Assembly: GCA_018820745.1 (NCBI GenBank)
Contig: JAHJNP010000365.1
Location: 1 to 6,058, forward strand
Reading direction: 5' to 3'
DNA: 6,058 bases
DNA from: Gammaproteobacteria bacterium
Lineage (GTDB): Bacteria > Pseudomonadota > Gammaproteobacteria > Burkholderiales > Thiobacillaceae
Made by a program: the position numbers and the translations under genes. How positions within the stretch are numbered: position 1 is the stretch's first letter; every line of letters starts with the position of its first letter. Positions 5,799 to 6,058 of this stretch are shown one piece after another. Below the pieces are notes generated by a model. That model made no database searches, had not been told where the DNA came from, and worked only from the letters and a program-made list of their open reading frames with translations.

Positions 5799-5812
5799 CC
5801 CGGCGAACCGGG
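5799..5812. repeat. Second small inverted repeat between fbp and the terminator
   Basis: CCCGG (5799-5803) and CCGGG (5808-5812) are complementary around four bases. In the fbp transcript the loop reads UUCG closed by a G-C pair, a compact hairpin lying just before the main terminator. No T tract follows it, so it is not a terminator by itself. It may protect the fbp 3' end or help pausing. Confidence 0.4.
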
Positions 5813-5823
5813 AAAGGTGGTGC

Positions 5824-6058
5824 TCAGGCAGCCTTTTCGTGATGGTAGCCCGTCACGGTGTCGACTTCGGTCTTGGAGCCGAGAATCACCGGCACGCGCT
5901 GGTGCAGGCCTTCGGGGGCCAGGTCGAGGATGCGCTCGCGCCCGGTGGTGGCGGCGCCGCCGGCCTGCTCGACGATGAAGGCCATCGGGTTGGCTTCGTA
6001 CAAGAGGCGCAGCTTGCCGGCCTTGGCCGGATCCTTGGTGTCCTTGGGGTACATGAAG
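5824..6058 (-). CDS. fbp: Class I fructose-1,6-bisphosphatase, C-terminal fragment (runs off right edge)
   Basis: The last 77 codons are visible on the minus strand. The segment [19 protein letters not shown] is followed by [20 protein letters not shown], then [20 protein letters not shown] and [18 protein letters not shown]. The [20 protein letters not shown] block is diagnostic of class I FBPase and includes the Lys/Arg and Tyr region that lines the sugar-phosphate site. The [12 protein letters not shown] block closes the domain. The enzyme removes the 1-phosphate from fructose-1,6-bisphosphate in gluconeogenesis and, in autotrophs, in the Calvin cycle. The N-terminal metal-binding part lies outside the window. 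The gene converges on the cyclic-di-GMP gene and shares its terminator. The internal ATG at 6054 is Met within the domain and not the start. Confidence 0.95.
   Translation of the reverse strand, partial: FMYPKDTKDPAKAGKLRLLYEANPMAFIVEQAGGAATTGRERILDLAPEGLHQRVPVILGSKTEVDTVTGYHHEKAA

Overview
The window is GC-rich, densely packed bacterial chromosome. The gene order algH(yqgE)-ruvX(yqgF)-pyrR-pyrB, a class I FBPase and the codon usage point to a betaproteobacterium. A Thiobacillus-like or other Nitrosomonadales relative is a low-confidence guess. There are no RNA genes, CRISPR arrays, insertion sequences or other clear mobile elements.

Left block (1-1592, minus strand): a tightly packed operon read right to left as algH -> ruvX -> pyrR -> pyrB. 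The stop of algH and the TTG start of ruvX are separated by 1 nt. ruvX and pyrR overlap by 20 nt. pyrR and pyrB share an ATGA overlap. Translation along this chain is probably coupled. It joins a conserved pair linked to ribosomal RNA and Holliday junction processing (AlgH/RuvX) to the first committed step of pyrimidine synthesis and its PRPP-binding regulator. pyrB runs off the left edge.

Middle block (1593-3502, plus strand): an 87-bp divergent spacer carrying a 16-bp imperfect dyad, then phrB, a complete class I DNA photolyase. It is followed 38 bp later by a 115-residue unnamed protein with a hydrophobic N-terminus, a long coiled coil and one C-terminal membrane helix.

Right block (3503-5751, plus strand): a 134-bp spacer with a good sigma70-type promoter, a perfect 7-bp-arm palindrome at the predicted transcription start and a possible 14-codon leader ORF. 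It precedes a 704-residue MASE3-GGDEF-EAL cyclic-di-GMP protein starting at TTG. The EAL domain keeps the catalytic residues checked. The GGDEF signature is SGDEF and there is no RxxD inhibitory site, so phosphodiesterase activity is the safer prediction.

Right edge (5752-6058): a strong bidirectional terminator separates the cyclic-di-GMP gene from the convergent 3' end of fbp (fructose-1,6-bisphosphatase), which runs off the window.

Most of the window is ordinary core and housekeeping sequence. The least described parts are the small coiled-coil membrane protein and the regulatory architecture ahead of the MASE3-GGDEF-EAL gene. I see no sign of a large novel system.
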